From Chloroflexota bacterium (GTDB taxonomy: Bacteria > Chloroflexota > UBA6077 > CF-72): a stretch of 42,540 nucleotides of DNA. Positions 42,305 to 42,540 of this stretch are shown one piece after another; the stretch's first letter is position 1, and each line of letters opens with the position of its first letter. The notes beneath the pieces were generated by a model. The model had not been told where the DNA came from, ran no database searches, and saw only the letters and a program-made list of their open reading frames with translations. Made by a program: the position numbers and the translations under genes. The stretch spans positions 1 through 42,540 of the forward strand of contig JAFAZN010000056.1 in NCBI GenBank assembly GCA_019239775.1. The letters run 5' to 3'.

Positions 42305-42540
42305 GCACGCCGCGCCGCGACGTCTCGAAGTTGGAACCACAGCACACCGCCGTAACGCGCGACTTCGACGATCGCGACCGCTGCAAAGATTGCGATGATG
42401 CCGTCCAGCGGGATATGGAAGCGATCCTTGGCGTGAAAGAACACGTGAAAAAACGTGAGCAGTAACGGCAGACTGAAGAGGGGCCAGACCCACCGGTTGT
42501 CTCGACCTCGAAGCAGCAGAGCCAGCAGCACGCCGATGAC
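42259..42540 (-). CDS. C-terminal end of a GT39-like membrane protein (5' part outside window)
   Basis: Ninety-four codons are visible, open to the window edge. They encode two or so helices and the segment HAKDRFHIPLDGIIAIFAAVAI, typical of the last membrane segments of PMT/ArnT-like proteins. This is followed by a charged cytoplasmic tail. Its stop overlaps the 3' end of the convergent 41015-42304 gene by 46 bp. The full gene, and so its exact family, lies beyond the window. Confidence 0.7.
   Translation of the reverse strand, partial: VIGVLLALLLRGRDNRWVWPLFSLPLLLTFFHVFFHAKDRFHIPLDGIIAIFAAVAIVEVARYGGVLWFQLRDVAARRAQAERGWPASGARDA

Noticed and set aside
1..42540. CRISPR arrays, tRNA or rRNA genes, insertion sequences
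   Set aside because: I saw no spaced direct repeats, no tRNA-like cloverleaf and no transposase in any frame. A weak match could be missed without a dedicated search.

Overview
The window is a dense cell-surface glycan locus from a high-GC bacterium. About 31 genes carry seven GT4-type and seven GT2-type glycosyltransferase domains, about ten large polytopic GT-C-like membrane proteins, two ABC-2 polysaccharide permeases, one Wzt-type ATPase and three methyltransferase domains. The only housekeeping genes are rpmI (L35) and rplT (L20). I see no sugar-nucleotide synthesis genes, initiating phosphoglycosyltransferase, Wzx or Wzy, so the locus depends on genes elsewhere. Frequent GTG/TTG starts, candidate leaderless promoters and the many GT-C/YfhO-like proteins suggest an uncultured lineage, perhaps Chloroflexota. 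That assignment is an inference from style, not proof.

Layout. Positions 1-5257 (minus): an operon of five glycosyltransferases, headed by a membrane-anchored DPM1-like GT2 and followed by GT2, GT2, GT4 and GT4 (cut by the window edge). 5258-5762: non-coding, with inverted repeats. 5763-11799 (minus): three GT-C-like membrane proteins, two of them a tandem duplicate pair. 11906-13934 (plus): a methyltransferase and a GT-C-like protein. 13944-23525 (minus): two tandem paralogous membrane proteins with Ig-like tails, and a 1516-residue YfhO/GT-C fusion. 23537-33493 (plus): GT4, GT2, GT4, a 1139-residue GT/GT4/methyltransferase protein, Wzm, Wzt fused to a methyltransferase-like domain, and GT2. 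33494-39423 (minus): a second GT4-GT2-GT4 set (the last gene frameshifted), a GT-C-like protein and an orphan Wzm. 39527-40865 (minus): rplT, rpmI and a DPM1-like GT2. 41015-42540: a GT87-like protein facing a partial GT39-like protein.

Working model (inference). Cytoplasmic GT2/GT4 enzymes build a lipid-linked glycan. The trifunctional protein extends and perhaps methyl-caps it, and Wzm/Wzt exports it. DPM1-like enzymes make polyprenyl-phosphate sugars that the GT-C proteins use outside the membrane. The most interesting point is that the Wzt ATPase carries, where a carbohydrate-binding domain is expected, a methyltransferase-like domain closely related to the stand-alone methyltransferase at 11906-12715 but with a damaged SAM-binding glycine motif. 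This suggests a writer/reader pair in which one copy caps the glycan and the other recognises the cap for export.
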